From: Planctomycetota bacterium
GTDB taxonomy: Bacteria; Planctomycetota; UBA1135; UBA2386
DNA: 64,000 bases
Assembly (NCBI GenBank): GCA_016794425.1
Contig: JAEUHR010000035.1
Coordinates: 1 to 64,000 of the forward strand
Direction: 5' to 3'
The notes under the pieces were generated by a model. That model worked only from the letters and a program-made list of their open reading frames with translations. It was not told where the DNA came from and did not search any database. Position 1 is the first letter of the stretch. Each line of letters begins with the position of its first letter. Shown here piece after piece: positions 34,538-43,415 of the stretch. Both the position numbers and the translations under genes were made by a program.

Positions 34538-36352
34538 ATGTACTTCGCGTCCGCCAAACCCGCCGGAGCGCCTGCCGGCCCCGATTCCGCAGCCGCGGCT
34601 GCCGTGGAATCGGCGCTCGAGTCCGAGCGGACCGACGCGGCGAGCCCCGCCGCCCCCCCCGACGATGCGGCCGCGCCAGGCCTCGCCGGCACGCCCGCCG
34701 ACCTGCTGCCGGCGCTGCAGCGCCGCGGCTTCCAGAGCCTGACCGAAGTGCAGCGCGCGGTGCTCGCCGCCGACGACGGCGCGGCCGACCTGCGCATCAC
34801 GTCGCGCACCGGTTCGGGCAAGACGGTGGCGCTCGGCTTCGCGCTGGCGCCGGGCCTGATCGGCGGCGCGCGCCGCGGTCCGTGCACGCTGGTGATCGCG
34901 CCGACGCGCGAACTGGCGATGCAGGTCAAGGAAGAGCTCGGCTGGCTGTTCGCCGACCTGCCGCACGGCGACTGCGCGGTCGTGACCGGCGGCACCAGCC
35001 TCGTGCGCGAACGCCGCGAGCTGCAGCGGCGCCCCGCGGTGTTGGTCGGCACGCCGGGCCGCCTGCTCGACCACGTGCGCGAAGGCGTGCTCGACCTGTC
35101 GGCAGTGACGCAGCTGGTGCTCGACGAAGCCGACCAGATGCTCGATCTGGGCTTCAAGGACGAACTCGACGGCATCCTCGAACACCTGCCGTCGGCGCGG
35201 CGCACCCACCTCGTGTCGGCGACGTTCCCGGACGCGGTGCTGGCGCTCGCCGACCGCTTCCAGCGCACGCCGGTGTTCGTCGAGGGCGCGGCCGGCGGCG
35301 CCGCCCACGCCGACATCGAGCACGTCGTGCACCGCATCGGCGCGCGCGAACACTACGCCGCGCTGGTCAACCTGCTGCTGCTGGCCGGCGACGCGCGCAC
35401 GCTGCTGTTCGTGCGCACGCGCGAGAACACCGTGTCGCTGGCCGACAAGCTCGCCGCCGACGGCTTCGCGGCGATGCCGATCCACGGCGATCTGGCGCAG
35501 GCGCAGCGCACGCGCACGCTGGAGTCGTTCCGCCGCGGCACCGTGCGCGCGCTGGTCGCGACCGACGTCGCGGCGCGCGGGCTCGACATCCCGGCCGTGA
35601 CCGCGGTCGTGCACGTGCACCCGCCGATCGACTCCGCGACCTACGTGCACCGCAGCGGCCGCACCGGCCGCGCCGGCCGCAAGGGACGCAGCATCCTGCT
35701 GGCGACCAAGAACGTCGAAGCGCGCGCGCGGCGCCTGTTCCGCGAGGCGGGCATCCGGCCGCAGCTGCTGCCGGTGCCGGGCCCGGACGAAGTCGAGGCC
35801 TGCCTGCTCGAACGCGCGACCGCGGCCGCGACCGCAGCGATCGACGCCGGCGGCACGCCGCGGCCCGACCGCCGCGCCGCCGCCGAACGGTTGCTGCAGG
35901 GCCGCGATCCGGCCGCCGTGGTCGCGGCGCTGCTGGCGCAGTCGCTGACGCAGACGCGCGCACCGATCGCACTGGCCGACCAGCCGCCGGCGCCGCGCGT
36001 GCAACCGCCGCGCGCCGAAGCGCCGCGCGGCCAGCGCCTGCCGCCCGAACGCCGCGGCGAGCCCGGCGCGCCGCCGTCGTGGCGCCGCGAGCGGCCGGCT
36101 GCAGAGGCCGCGTTCGCGCGGTTCCGCATCAACTGGGGTCTGCGCGACGGCGCCGACGCCCGCCGGATCCTGGCGCACGTCTGCCGCCGCGGCGACATCG
36201 ACAGCCGGCTGGTCGGCAACATCGCGCTGGCGCCGGGTTCGAGCACGTTCGAGGTCGCCGAGTCGATCGCGGCGTCGTTCGCGCGGCGCGTGCAGAAGCG
36301 CGACCGCCGCGACCCGCATCTGTTCATCGTGCCGGCCGACGGCGGCGCCTGA
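34538..36352 (+). CDS. DEAD-box RNA helicase of the DeaD/CsdA-DbpA type
   Basis: This 604-aa ATP-dependent RNA helicase unwinds short duplexes in ribosome assembly or mRNA turnover. After an Ala/Pro-rich N-terminus come the motifs: Q-motif region GFQSLTEVQ, I SRTGSGKT (89-96), Ia PTREL (122-126), II DEAD (196-199), III SAT (227-229), VATDVAARGLD and HRSGRTGRAGRKG. A basic disordered linker leads to a DbpA/CsdA RNA-binding domain (FARFRINWGLRDGADARRI...). Bacterial cold-shock helicases share this order. Ends well before the methyltransferase gene, which has its own promoter-like boxes. Confidence 0.92.
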   Translation: MYFASAKPAGAPAGPDSAAAAAVESALESERTDAASPAAPPDDAAAPGLAGTPADLLPALQRRGFQSLTEVQRAVLAADDGAADLRITSRTGSGKTVALGFALAPGLIGGARRGPCTLVIAPTRELAMQVKEELGWLFADLPHGDCAVVTGGTSLVRERRELQRRPAVLVGTPGRLLDHVREGVLDLSAVTQLVLDEADQMLDLGFKDELDGILEHLPSARRTHLVSATFPDAVLALADRFQRTPVFVEGAAGGAAHADIEHVVHRIGAREHYAALVNLLLLAGDARTLLFVRTRENTVSLADKLAADGFAAMPIHGDLAQAQRTRTLESFRRGTVRALVATDVAARGLDIPAVTAVVHVHPPIDSATYVHRSGRTGRAGRKGRSILLATKNVEARARRLFREAGIRPQLLPVPGPDEVEACLLERATAAATAAIDAGGTPRPDRRAAAERLLQGRDPAAVVAALLAQSLTQTRAPIALADQPPAPRVQPPRAEAPRGQRLPPERRGEPGAPPSWRRERPAAEAAFARFRINWGLRDGADARRILAHVCRRGDIDSRLVGNIALAPGSSTFEVAESIAASFARRVQKRDRRDPHLFIVPADGGA

Positions 36353-36386
36353 CGGCCGACGCGCCGACGGCCCGCTGACCGCGCGC

Positions 36387-36415
36387 TTGCCTCCGACGCG
36401 CCGCCTCGCCAGAGT
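36387..36415 (+). promoter_or_regulatory. Promoter candidate for the methyltransferase gene
   Basis: TTGCCT (36387-36392) and CAGAGT (36410-36415) are separated by 17 nt, and the ATG at 36422 begins 6 nt after the -10 box. The arrangement is the same as at 34504 and 16596. Confidence 0.4.
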
Positions 36416-36421
36416 GCTCGC

Positions 36422-37075
36422 ATGCCGCGCGCCGCGAGCCAGCCGAACCGTCGCCGGGCCCCGTCGCGCCCCGGCGCCGCCGAGCCGTTCGACGCCGACT
36501 ACTACCGCCGCTTCTACGGCGACCCGCAGACGCGCGTCAGCGACGCCGCGGCGGTGCGCAAGCTGGCGACGTTCGTGGCCAGCTACCTGCGCTACCTGGA
36601 ACTGCCGGTGCGCACGATCCTCGACGTCGGCTGCGGCATGGGCCACTGGCGCACCGCCGCCGCCGAGCTGTGGCCGCGCGCGCGCTGGTTCGGCGTCGAG
36701 TACAGCGTGCACCTGTGTGAACGCTTCGGCTGGACGCAGGGCTCGATCGTCGACCTCGACGTACGCGCCGCGACCGGCCGCACCGGGTTCGACCTCGTCG
36801 TCTGCCAGGGCGTGCTGCAGTACCTCGACGACGCGGCCGCCGCGAAGGCGATCGGCAACCTCGGCCGCTGGTGCACCGGCGCGCTGTACCTCGAGGCGCT
36901 GACCGCGGCCGACTGGCGCGTCAACTGCGATCGCACGCGCACCGACGGCGCCGTGCACCTGCGCCGCGGCGCCTGGTACCGCACGCGGCTGCAGCGGCAC
37001 TTCCGCAGCTGCGGCGGCGGCGTGTTCGCGAGCCGCCGCACCGGCGTGACGCTGTTCGAGCTCGAAGGCGCCTGA
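36422..37075 (+). CDS. Class I SAM-dependent methyltransferase
   Basis: This 217-aa cytoplasmic enzyme has a basic N-terminal tail and then a Rossmann-type SAM-binding core: TILDVGCGMGHW (motif I, around 65-76), GVEYSVHLCERFG (acidic loop), and DLVVCQGVLQYLDD (motif post-II). This is the Methyltransf_11/25-like pattern for small-molecule or lipid/sugar acceptors. Nothing shows the substrate. The M48 protease gene follows after 18 nt. Confidence 0.82.
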   Translation: MPRAASQPNRRRAPSRPGAAEPFDADYYRRFYGDPQTRVSDAAAVRKLATFVASYLRYLELPVRTILDVGCGMGHWRTAAAELWPRARWFGVEYSVHLCERFGWTQGSIVDLDVRAATGRTGFDLVVCQGVLQYLDDAAAAKAIGNLGRWCTGALYLEALTAADWRVNCDRTRTDGAVHLRRGAWYRTRLQRHFRSCGGGVFASRRTGVTLFELEGA

Positions 37076-37093
37076 TCGGAGGGCTCTGGGACG

Positions 37094-39010
37094 ATGGCGA
37101 CGATGGACTTCTTCGGCCACCAGGAACAGGCGCGGCGCTCGTCGCGGCGGCTGGTCTGGCTGTTCGCGGCGGCGGTGGTCGCGATCGTGCTGTGCGTGCA
37201 CCTGGCCGCGGCGCTGCTGCTGCGACTCGGCGACGGCGGCGGCTCGTTCCTGCGCGGCGACGTGTTCGTCGCGACGACCGCGGTGACGCTGTTCGTGATC
37301 GCCTCGGGCACGCTGTTCAAGACCGCGCAGCTGCGTTCCGGCGGCGTGAAGGTCGCGACGCTGCTCGGCGGCCGGCCGGTGTCGCCGGACACGACCGACC
37401 CGAAGGAGCGGCAGTTGCGCAACGTCGTCGAGGAGATGGCGATCGCGTCGGGCGTGCCGGTGCCCGAGGTGTTCGTGCTCGACGACGAGACCGCCCTCAA
37501 CGCGTTCGCGGCCGGCTGGAGCCCGAACGACGCGGCAGTCGCGGTCACGCGCGGCTGCCTCGACCGGCTCGACCGCGACGAACTGCAAGGCGTGATCGCG
37601 CACGAGTTCAGCCACGTGTTCCACGGCGACATGCGGCTGAACATCCGGCTGATGGGCGTGCTGTTCGGCATCGTCTGCATCACCACGATCGGCCGCATCC
37701 TGGTGCAGGCGATCGGCCGCGGCGCCGCGCGCAGCAGTTCCGGCAAGAAGGGCGGCGGTGCGGCCGGCCTGATCCTGTTCGGCGTCGCGCTGATGGCGAT
37801 CGGCTCGCTGGGCGTGCTGTTCGCGCGGCTGATCCAGGCCGCGGTCTCGCGGCAGCGCGAGTTCCTCGCCGACGCCAGCGCGGTCCAGTACACGCGCAAT
37901 CCGCGTGGCATCGGCCTCGCGCTGGCGAAGATCGGCGGCTACGGCGCCCGGCTCGACAACGCGCATGCCGACGAGGCGAGCCACATGCTGTTCGCCGACG
38001 GCGTCAAGCGGCTGTTCGGCGGCGCGATGGCGACGCACCCGCCGATCGCGGAACGCGTCGAACGCGTGCTGCCGGGGTTCGCCCGCGAACTGGCGAGCCG
38101 CGGCGACGCGGTCGCGGCGGCCGCGAACGTGCCGCTGCCGGCCGGCGCCGCGGGTTTCGCCGGCGCCGCGGGCCCGACCCGGCCGGCCGACGTGGTCGCC
38201 GCCGCCGGCGATCCGCGGGCCGACGACGTCGCCGCGGCACGCGCGCTGCTCGCCGAACTGCCGCTCGAACTCGCGGTCGCGGCGCGCGACCCGCGACGCG
38301 CGCCGGCGCTGGTCGGTGCCCTGCTGCTCGACCGCGACCCGGCCGCGCGCGAACGGCAGCTGGCGCCGCTGCGCGAGCGCGACGCGACCACGGCCTACGA
38401 GGCGTCGGTGCTGTGCGGCCTGCTGGCGCGGCTCGACGACGACTGCCGCCTGCCGCTGCTGGAACTGGCGGCGCCGGCGCTGCGCGCGCTGCCGGTGGCC
38501 GAGCGCACGCGGCTGCACGAGACCGCGCGCGCGCTGGCGCTCGGCGACGGCCGTCTGTCGGTGTTCGAGTTCGCGCTGCTGCGGCTGCTCGAGCACCACG
38601 TGCGGCGCCCCGACGCCGATCCGGGGCGCCCGCCCGGCCGGCCGACGCCGCTGGTGCAGCACGCGCAGGCCACGCGCGTCGTGCTGTCGCAGCTCGCGCA
38701 CGTCGGCGCCGACGGCGACGCCGCCCGCGCCGCCGCCGCGTTCGCGCGCGGCCAGCGCCACCTCGGCGCCGCGACGCCGCCGGAGCTGCTGCCACCGCCG
38801 GCGGACCTGACCGCGTTCGCGGCCGCGGTCGACGAACTCACGCGCGTGTCGCCGCTCGGCAAACGCAACCTGCTGGCCGCGTGCGCCGAGGCCGCGGCCG
38901 CCGACGGCGCGCTGCACCGCGACGAACTGCACCTGCTGCGCGCGCTGGCGGCGGTCTGGGGCTGCCCGCTGCCGCTCGCGGTCGCGGCGCCGCGGACGAT
39001 CCCGGCCTGA
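37094..39010 (+). CDS. M48-family membrane metalloprotease with TerB-like C-terminus
   Basis: This 638-aa protein has two N-terminal membrane helices (about 20-44 and 57-75), a zinc site HEFSH (H170, E171, H174) with E256 in REFLADA, and two more helices between them, the layout of HtpX/Ste24-like proteases for membrane-protein quality control. An Ala-rich region follows from about 340. The last 70 residues (LLAACAEAAAADGALHRDELHLLRAL) resemble a TerB-type metal-binding helical domain. GGAGGG precedes the ATG. The long C-terminal part is not in standard HtpX. Confidence 0.87.
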   Translation: MATMDFFGHQEQARRSSRRLVWLFAAAVVAIVLCVHLAAALLLRLGDGGGSFLRGDVFVATTAVTLFVIASGTLFKTAQLRSGGVKVATLLGGRPVSPDTTDPKERQLRNVVEEMAIASGVPVPEVFVLDDETALNAFAAGWSPNDAAVAVTRGCLDRLDRDELQGVIAHEFSHVFHGDMRLNIRLMGVLFGIVCITTIGRILVQAIGRGAARSSSGKKGGGAAGLILFGVALMAIGSLGVLFARLIQAAVSRQREFLADASAVQYTRNPRGIGLALAKIGGYGARLDNAHADEASHMLFADGVKRLFGGAMATHPPIAERVERVLPGFARELASRGDAVAAAANVPLPAGAAGFAGAAGPTRPADVVAAAGDPRADDVAAARALLAELPLELAVAARDPRRAPALVGALLLDRDPAARERQLAPLRERDATTAYEASVLCGLLARLDDDCRLPLLELAAPALRALPVAERTRLHETARALALGDGRLSVFEFALLRLLEHHVRRPDADPGRPPGRPTPLVQHAQATRVVLSQLAHVGADGDAARAAAAFARGQRHLGAATPPELLPPPADLTAFAAAVDELTRVSPLGKRNLLAACAEAAAADGALHRDELHLLRALAAVWGCPLPLAVAAPRTIPA

Positions 39011-39082
39011 GACGTTCGCGAACCCGCCGCCGCAGCGCTGCCACGCAGCGACCGATAGCGGCGGGGCAAGGGAGGAAAGGAC

Positions 39083-39988
39083 ATGAAGTTCGGCGTCAAT
39101 TGGACTCCGTTCGCAGCCGGCGTCGTCGCCATCGGGCTGCTCGGAGCCGGCTTCGAGGGCTGGCTGGCCGCACCGCTCGGCGCGCTCGCCGCAGGTTCGT
39201 TCGCACTCGCCGCCCGGCGGTCGGCGCGCACACGGCACGGCCGCAGCGACGACCAGATCGCCGCGCTGCAGCGCGCGCTGGCGCGCCGCGACGACCATCT
39301 GGCGCGCACCGCGCACGAGCTGCGCACGCCGCTCGCGTCGGTGACCGCGGCGCTCGACCTGCTGCGCGGCGACTGGGTCGCACCGGGCCGCGAAGCCGAC
39401 GAAGTGCTGGCCGAGGCGGCGTACGCGGCGCGCCATCTGGCCGGCCTGGTCGACGACGTGCTCGACGCGGCGGCGCTGAACGCGGGCCGGCTGCGGCTGC
39501 AGATCGCCGCCCATCGCGTGCAACCGCTGCTCGACGACGGTCTGCGGCTGCTGCGGCTGCACGCCGAACGCAGCGGCGTCCGCCTCGAGGTCGCGCCGGT
39601 CGACGCCGGGCTCGCGGTGCGCACCGACGCGCGCCGCTTCCAGCAGGTCGTCGCCAACCTGGTCGGCAACGCGGTCAAGGTCGCGCCGCGCGGCAGCACG
39701 GTGCGGCTCCTGGCCGTCGAGGGCGGGCGCCGGGTCCGGTTCGTCGTCGCCGACGACGGCCCCGGGCTCACGCCCGCGCACCGCACGCAGCTGTTCTCGC
39801 CGTTCGCCGGCGGCACCGAGACGCCGGGCACCGGCCTCGGCCTGTTCGTCAGCCAGCGGCTCGTGCAGCGCATGGGCGGCAACATCGGCCACGGTGAGCC
39901 CGGCCACGGCGCCGAGTTCTGGTTCGACCTGCCGCGTGCGCTGCCGCCGCGATTGCACGTTGCGTCGGCGGCCGGTGCGGCTCGATGA
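39083..39988 (+). CDS. Sensor histidine kinase
   Basis: This 301-aa kinase has one or two short N-terminal hydrophobic segments (about 8-45) and no large sensor domain. HisKA carries the phospho-acceptor H78 in HELRTPLAS. The ATPase domain shows the N box NLVGNAVK, G1 DDGPGL, the F-box-like LFSPF and G2 GTGLGLFV. No response-regulator gene is adjacent, so it is an orphan here. A GGAGG site lies 7 nt before the ATG. The signal may be membrane state or a partner protein. Confidence 0.88.
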   Translation: MKFGVNWTPFAAGVVAIGLLGAGFEGWLAAPLGALAAGSFALAARRSARTRHGRSDDQIAALQRALARRDDHLARTAHELRTPLASVTAALDLLRGDWVAPGREADEVLAEAAYAARHLAGLVDDVLDAAALNAGRLRLQIAAHRVQPLLDDGLRLLRLHAERSGVRLEVAPVDAGLAVRTDARRFQQVVANLVGNAVKVAPRGSTVRLLAVEGGRRVRFVVADDGPGLTPAHRTQLFSPFAGGTETPGTGLGLFVSQRLVQRMGGNIGHGEPGHGAEFWFDLPRALPPRLHVASAAGAAR

Positions 39989-39995
39989 TGCGGCG

Positions 39996-40700
39996 ATGCG
40001 CCGCGTCGCCGCCCTGCTCTGCCTCTGGACCACCGCCGTCGCGGCACCGTGTCAGGCGCTGCGCACGTTCGTCGCGCGCAACGGCACGTTCCAGATCGAC
40101 CTGCCGGCCGACTGGCGCGAACTGTCACCGAGTGAAGCGCGCACGCTGGCGGCGCGGCCCGGCGCCCCGGCCGAACTCGGCTACGTCGAACCGCGCGCGT
40201 TCTACGCGATCGGCCCGGTCGACGCGTGGCTGCGCGGCGAGTTCGACGGACCGTGGCTCTGGGTCGTCGAACAGGGCAACGAGTGGCTGATCGGCGACGA
40301 CTTCGCGGCCGAGCTGACCGAGATGTGGCGCGAGAAGGGCGAACGCACCGGCGTCACGCACACGGTGTCCGCCGTGCGGCGGCAGCCGATCGGCGCCGAT
40401 GCGCACGAAGCGCTCGTCGCGCTGCGCACGACGACCACCGCGGCCGGGGTCGCGCAGCGCAGCCTCGACGTGCATGCTCCGACCGCGGGACGCGAGGTGT
40501 CGCTGTCGTTCACGAGCCCGCTGGCGTCGTTCGACCGATGGCATGCGGAGTTCGAACGCTGGCTCGCGACGCTGCGTTTCGCGCGGCGGGCACGCGGCAC
40601 GCCGACGCTGACCGATCGGCTGTGGACGCCGCTGCTGACCGGGGGAGTCGTGACGCTGCTGCTGGTGGTTCTGTACCGGCAGACGCGCCGCCGAAGTTGA
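39996..40700 (+). CDS. Exported, tail-anchored protein of unknown function
   Basis: This 234-aa protein has a signal peptide (1-20, ending CQA) and a C-terminal membrane helix (LLTGGVVTLLLVVLYRQTRRR) with a basic stop-transfer tail, so the central domain lies outside the cytoplasm. That domain starts with TFQIDLPADWREL, a pattern like the PsbP/DUF1795-type fold, and includes LWVVEQGNEW and FTSPLASFDRWHAEFERWLATLRF. It begins 7 nt after the histidine kinase stop and may be its partner; this is inferred from position only. Confidence 0.75.
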   Translation: MRRVAALLCLWTTAVAAPCQALRTFVARNGTFQIDLPADWRELSPSEARTLAARPGAPAELGYVEPRAFYAIGPVDAWLRGEFDGPWLWVVEQGNEWLIGDDFAAELTEMWREKGERTGVTHTVSAVRRQPIGADAHEALVALRTTTTAAGVAQRSLDVHAPTAGREVSLSFTSPLASFDRWHAEFERWLATLRFARRARGTPTLTDRLWTPLLTGGVVTLLLVVLYRQTRRRS

Positions 40701-40724
40701 GCGCCGAGCCTGCCGCGCTACACT
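40697..40724 (+). promoter_or_regulatory. Promoter candidate for the DUF2779 gene
   Basis: TTGAGC (40697-40702), overlapping the previous stop codon, and TACACT (40719-40724) are 16 nt apart. Transcription would start near 40731, leaving a leader of about 70 nt before the TTG start at 40800. Confidence 0.4.
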
Positions 40725-40799
40725 GCGCGGGCGCGCAGCCCCCATCACCTCCGCCGTCCACGGCGGCGCCCCGGCCGCGCCCGCAACCCCTCCAGCGCC

Positions 40800-42365
40800 T
40801 TGAAGAAGAAAGCCTCCGCGAAGAGCCCCCGCAACCTCGACAAGCACTTGTTCGAAGCGGGGCAGCAGTGCCACAAGCGGCTCTGGTTCGACTTCCATGC
40901 CCCGGCCACCGAGGAGCCGGGCACCGGGCGCCAGCTGATGTCGTCGGTCGGCCAGCAACTGCTGACGCTGGCGCGCAGCGTGTTCCCGAAGGGAGTCGCC
41001 GTCGCCGCCGAACGCACCGACGAAGCGGCCGCCGAGACCACGCGGTTGCTGGAAGCCGCCACGCCGGTGGTGTTCGGCGCCGTGTTCACAGCCGACGGCG
41101 TCGAGGTGCGCAGCGACATCCTGGTGCGGCACCGCGACGGCGGCATCGACCTCTACGAGGTGAAGTCGGGCACCAAGATCAAACACCGCTACGTCAACGA
41201 CCTGGCGCTGCAGGTGCACGTGGTCTCGCTGTGCGGCCACAAGGTCCGCGCCGCGTTCCTGCTGCACGTGAATCCCGGCTACGTGCACAAGGAGGGCGCC
41301 GACTTCCCGCCGATGCAGCTGCTGCGCAGCGCCGACGTGACCAGCAAGGTGCAGAAGCAGGTCGAGCTCGTGAAGCGGCGCCTGCAGCAGTTCCGCCAGG
41401 TCACGGACGCCGAACAGGCACCGGCGCTGGCGACCGGGACCTACTGCACGGCGCCGTTCCCGTGCCCGCACCTGGGCCGCTGCAGCAAGGACGAAGGCAC
41501 GGCACCGCTGCGCGAGCTGCCGGAGCTGACGCGCGCGCTGGAGAACGAACTGCACAAGCAGGGCATCCGCACGATCGCGCAGCTCGATCCCGAGCGCGAA
41601 GGCCTGACGTTCCGCCAGAAGCGCACGGTCGCGAGCGTGCGCAGCGGCGAGACGACGATCGAACCGTTCGTGCGCGAGGAACTGCGCCAGTGCGCGCTGC
41701 CGCTGCACTTCCTGGCGATCGCCGCGCTGCCCGAACCACTGCCGCGCTTCGACGGCCAGCGGCCGTGGCGCCACGTGCCGTACGGCTGGGCCGCCTGCAC
41801 GCTGCACGACGGCGGCCGCGTCGAACGCGCGCACTTCGTGCACGTCGACCGCACCGACCCGCGCGGCGACTTCACGACGTCGCTGGCCAAGCACCTCGAG
41901 GTGGGCGGCACGATCGTCTGCTGGAACGCCGAGTCGATCGACGAGCTGCGTTCGCTGCTCGACGACCTGCCCGGCGCCAAGGCGGCGGTGCGCACCGTGC
42001 TCGGCCGCCCGCACGTCGACCTGATGCAGCTGTTCGACGCCGGCGTGTTCGAACCGTCGCTGCGCGACCACACCGACCTGCGGCGCAGCGTCGCGGCGCT
42101 GCTCGGCGACCGCAGCGGCGACGACCTGACGGTCCACGGCGAAGACGACCTGCGCGCGGCGATCCACCGCGCGGCGACGCCGCGCATCCGCAGCGCGACC
42201 AAGGACAAGATCGCCGAGGAGGTCAAGGCGACGCTGGTCTGGACCAGCGAGCGCATGCTGGACCTGTGGCGCAAGTTCGCCGGCGTCGAGACCGCGCGCG
42301 CACCGAAGCCGGCGCCGACCGGCGGTCGCAGCAAGCCGCTGCCGAAGCCGCTGCCCGGCGAGTAG
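40800..42365 (+). CDS. DUF2779 protein with Cas4-like nuclease domain
   Basis: This 521-aa protein starts with TTG. The N-terminal half is a PD-(D/E)XK nuclease of the RecB/Cas4 type: D106 in EVRSDIL, E120 and K122 in LYEVKSG, and Q138 nearby. Cysteines C24, C216, C222 and C228 have the spacing of the [4Fe-4S] site of Cas4 and AddB. The C-terminal half is the DUF2779/YprB-like RNase H-fold region (PRFDGQRPWRHVPYGWA...GGTIVCWNAESIDEL), but the usual DFET motif is replaced by LAIAA, so it may be inactive. It stands alone, with no Cas genes nearby. Confidence 0.83.
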   Translation: MKKKASAKSPRNLDKHLFEAGQQCHKRLWFDFHAPATEEPGTGRQLMSSVGQQLLTLARSVFPKGVAVAAERTDEAAAETTRLLEAATPVVFGAVFTADGVEVRSDILVRHRDGGIDLYEVKSGTKIKHRYVNDLALQVHVVSLCGHKVRAAFLLHVNPGYVHKEGADFPPMQLLRSADVTSKVQKQVELVKRRLQQFRQVTDAEQAPALATGTYCTAPFPCPHLGRCSKDEGTAPLRELPELTRALENELHKQGIRTIAQLDPEREGLTFRQKRTVASVRSGETTIEPFVREELRQCALPLHFLAIAALPEPLPRFDGQRPWRHVPYGWAACTLHDGGRVERAHFVHVDRTDPRGDFTTSLAKHLEVGGTIVCWNAESIDELRSLLDDLPGAKAAVRTVLGRPHVDLMQLFDAGVFEPSLRDHTDLRRSVAALLGDRSGDDLTVHGEDDLRAAIHRAATPRIRSATKDKIAEEVKATLVWTSERMLDLWRKFAGVETARAPKPAPTGGRSKPLPKPLPGE

Positions 42366-42368
42366 CGG

Positions 42369-42384
42369 CTACGCGGCCGCGTAG
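42369..42384. terminator. 16-bp perfect palindrome at a convergent junction
   Basis: CTACGCGGCCGCGTAG is a perfect inverted repeat. It lies 4 nt past the DUF2779 stop and covers the stop and last codons of the convergent glycosyltransferase gene. Its place suggests a two-way terminator, though there is no loop or U-tract. Confidence 0.35.
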
Positions 42385-43382
42385 GCCGACAGCAGCGCAT
42401 CGACCTCGCGCTGCACCGGGAACCGGCGCTGGAAGTCCTCGCGCACGCGCACGCCGAGCGCGCCGGCGGCCGACCGGTTGCGATACAGCGCCATCACCTG
42501 CTTCGCCATGTCCTCTTCGGAGCCGAACAGCAGGCCGGTCTCCTTGTGGCGGATCAGGTCGCGGTTGCCCGGCACGTCGGCGGCGACGATCGCGCGCCCG
42601 AGCAGGCCGGCTTCGAGGATCGTCGGCGCCGCGCCTTCGCTGAACGACGTGTTCAGAACGACGTCGGCGTCGAGGTAGGCCGCGCCCATGCGGTCGTGCG
42701 CCAGCGTCGGCAGCACGCGGACGCCGTTCTCCTGGCCGCACTGCGCCCGCAGTTCGCGCGCGTAGGCCTCGTCCTGGTCCGGACCGGCGAGGATCATCTC
42801 GACGTCGGCGCCGGCGGCGCGCAGCACGCGCACCAGCGACACCGCGCGGTGCTGCCCCTTGATCGGCCGCAGGCCGCCGGGCAGGAAGATCAGGAAGCGC
42901 TGGCGCGGGATGCCGAGCGACCGGCGCAGGTCGGTGCCGTCGGTGGGCAACCGCAGCGCGGCTCGCGGCACGACGTCGATCTTGCCGACCGCGTCGGGCA
43001 CGCGCTCCTCGACCAGCCGGCCGGCCGCGTCGTTCGGCACCAGCACGCGGTAGCAGCGCTTGACGACCTCGCAGACCAGGGCGCCGCGTTCGTCGTCGAT
43101 CATGTCGTGGTGCAGGTCCTCGCCGCTCAGCGAGACGACCCACGGCGTGCGCGAGCCGAGCAGGTGCACGCCGGTGCGCAGCGCATCGTGCGCGTGCACG
43201 ACGTCGGGCCGGAACCGGCCGATCGTGCCTTCGAGCGACTGCTTGAGGCCGCCCTCGCTGGTGCCGCCGAACAGCTCGCACAGGTGCCCCGCGCGCTGCA
43301 GGCCTTCGCGGTAGCGCGTCACGGTCGCGATCGCCCCCAGGTGCAGGTGGGTCGGCGACGGGGTCATCAGCAGCACCTTCAC
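42369..43382 (-). CDS. Family 4 glycosyltransferase (GT-B)
   Basis: This 337-aa enzyme starts at GTG. The N-terminal domain has HLHLGAIATVTRYREGL and DVVHAHDAL; the donor domain has FLPGGLRPIKGQ, MILAGPD and SFSEGAAPTILEAGLLGRAIVAAD with the GT4 EX7E-type site. No membrane segment is present. It is the last gene of a minus-strand polysaccharide cluster that also includes a GT2 enzyme and a flippase. Sugar specificity cannot be read. Confidence 0.87.
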   Translation of the reverse strand: MKVLLMTPSPTHLHLGAIATVTRYREGLQRAGHLCELFGGTSEGGLKQSLEGTIGRFRPDVVHAHDALRTGVHLLGSRTPWVVSLSGEDLHHDMIDDERGALVCEVVKRCYRVLVPNDAAGRLVEERVPDAVGKIDVVPRAALRLPTDGTDLRRSLGIPRQRFLIFLPGGLRPIKGQHRAVSLVRVLRAAGADVEMILAGPDQDEAYARELRAQCGQENGVRVLPTLAHDRMGAAYLDADVVLNTSFSEGAAPTILEAGLLGRAIVAADVPGNRDLIRHKETGLLFGSEEDMAKQVMALYRNRSAAGALGVRVREDFQRRFPVQREVDALLSAYAAA

Positions 43383-43415
43383 CCGGCGGTTTTCGGCACG
43401 CGCGGGACCGCGGCC

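Noticed and set aside
34526..40033. A very long open frame (over 1,800 codons) on the minus strand
   Set aside because: It is antisense to five well-supported genes, is rich in Arg/Ala/Gln/His as expected for a non-coding frame of 70% GC DNA, and shows no motif.
40800..42365. A Cas4 gene of a CRISPR system
   Set aside because: The nuclease domain is Cas4-like, but the protein is longer, has the DUF2779 C-terminal part and stands alone.
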